Shown: piece by piece, positions 6,483-6,548 of the stretch | Numbering within the stretch: the first letter of the stretch is position 1 | How the letters are laid out: each line of letters opens with the position of its first letter | Assembly: GCA_947630775.1 (NCBI GenBank) | Contig: CANRIY010000088.1 | Span: forward strand, 1 to 6,548 | From: an uncultured Clostridia bacterium | GTDB taxonomy: Bacteria > Bacillota > Clostridia > Christensenellales > Borkfalkiaceae | DNA length: 6,548 nt | Direction: 5' to 3' | Notes under the pieces: model-generated | What the model was told of the DNA's origin: nothing | The model's database searches: none | The model's input: the letters and a program-made list of their open reading frames with translations, nothing else | Translations under genes and position numbers: made by a program

Positions 6483-6487
6483 GGAGG
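6483..6487 (+). promoter_or_regulatory. Strong ribosome binding site of mutS
   Basis: GGAGG lies 6 nt before the ATG at 6494, in the 12-nt gap after miaB. It is the clearest Shine-Dalgarno in the window and fixes the start of a gene of which only the first codons are visible. Confidence 0.85.
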
Positions 6488-6493
6488 AAGAAA

Positions 6494-6548
6494 ATGGGAC
6501 TTTCACCCATGATGGAGCATTGGCAAAAGGTCAAAGACGCCCATCCCG
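6494..6548 (+). CDS. mutS: DNA mismatch repair protein MutS (first 18 codons only; continues beyond window)
   Basis: The frame from this ATG reads MGLSPMMEHWQKVKDAHP and runs off the window. MutS proteins characteristically begin with a short lead, then [T/S]PMM, a few residues and a K...HP motif before the FFRxGDFYE mismatch-recognition segment, which would lie just beyond the edge. MutS recognises mismatched bases and recruits MutL. Supporting evidence is the strong GGAGG site, the 12-nt spacing from miaB, and the common co-location of miaB with mutS (and often mutL and miaA) in Firmicutes. Only 18 residues are visible, so domain integrity cannot be judged. Confidence 0.85.
   Translation, partial: MGLSPMMEHWQKVKDAHP

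Overview
This window carries ordinary bacterial housekeeping genes, probably from an uncultured gut-type member of Bacillota, class Clostridia. This placement is an inference. It rests on clostridial-looking protein variants (a ThiI without a rhodanese domain, a Sir2 with CX2C...CXC zinc ligands), on the miaB-mutS adjacency common in Firmicutes, and on G+C-rich sequence with GC-ending codons. The species cannot be named. Coding density is very high: the only sizeable non-coding stretch is about 150 bp (4311-4463). There are no rRNAs, tRNAs, insertion sequences, CRISPR arrays or prophage genes.

Left block, plus strand (1-2133): the 3' part of a NifS/IscS-type cysteine desulfurase, followed with a 1-nt overlap by thiI (tRNA 4-thiouridine synthase). 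The two form a plausible sulfur relay. The desulfurase takes sulfur from cysteine and ThiI uses it on tRNA U8, possibly also supplying sulfur for thiamine thiazole synthesis.

Middle, minus strand (2124-4310): a class A (bifunctional) penicillin-binding protein with one N-terminal membrane anchor, a complete GT51 glycosyltransferase domain, a complete transpeptidase domain and a C-terminal fibronectin-III-like domain. Its 3' end overlaps the 3' end of thiI by 10 bp, tail to tail, with no recognisable terminator.

Right block, plus strand (4464-6548, continuing past the window): a Sir2-family NAD-dependent deacylase, miaB (tRNA methylthiotransferase) and the first 18 codons of mutS (DNA mismatch repair). 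Sirtuin and miaB overlap by 4 nt (ATGA), and mutS follows 12 nt after miaB behind a strong Shine-Dalgarno. The block is headed by a near-consensus extended -10 promoter (4427-4455). Its -10 box lies so close to the forced sirtuin start codon that the transcript should be leaderless or nearly so.

No clearly new system was found. The points most worth a second look are the leaderless promoter with a T7 tract in its spacer, the sirtuin inserted at the head of a miaB-mutS operon, the unusually cysteine-rich extracytoplasmic PBP with a shortened loop before its active-site serine, and the palindrome between the divergent PBP and sirtuin genes.
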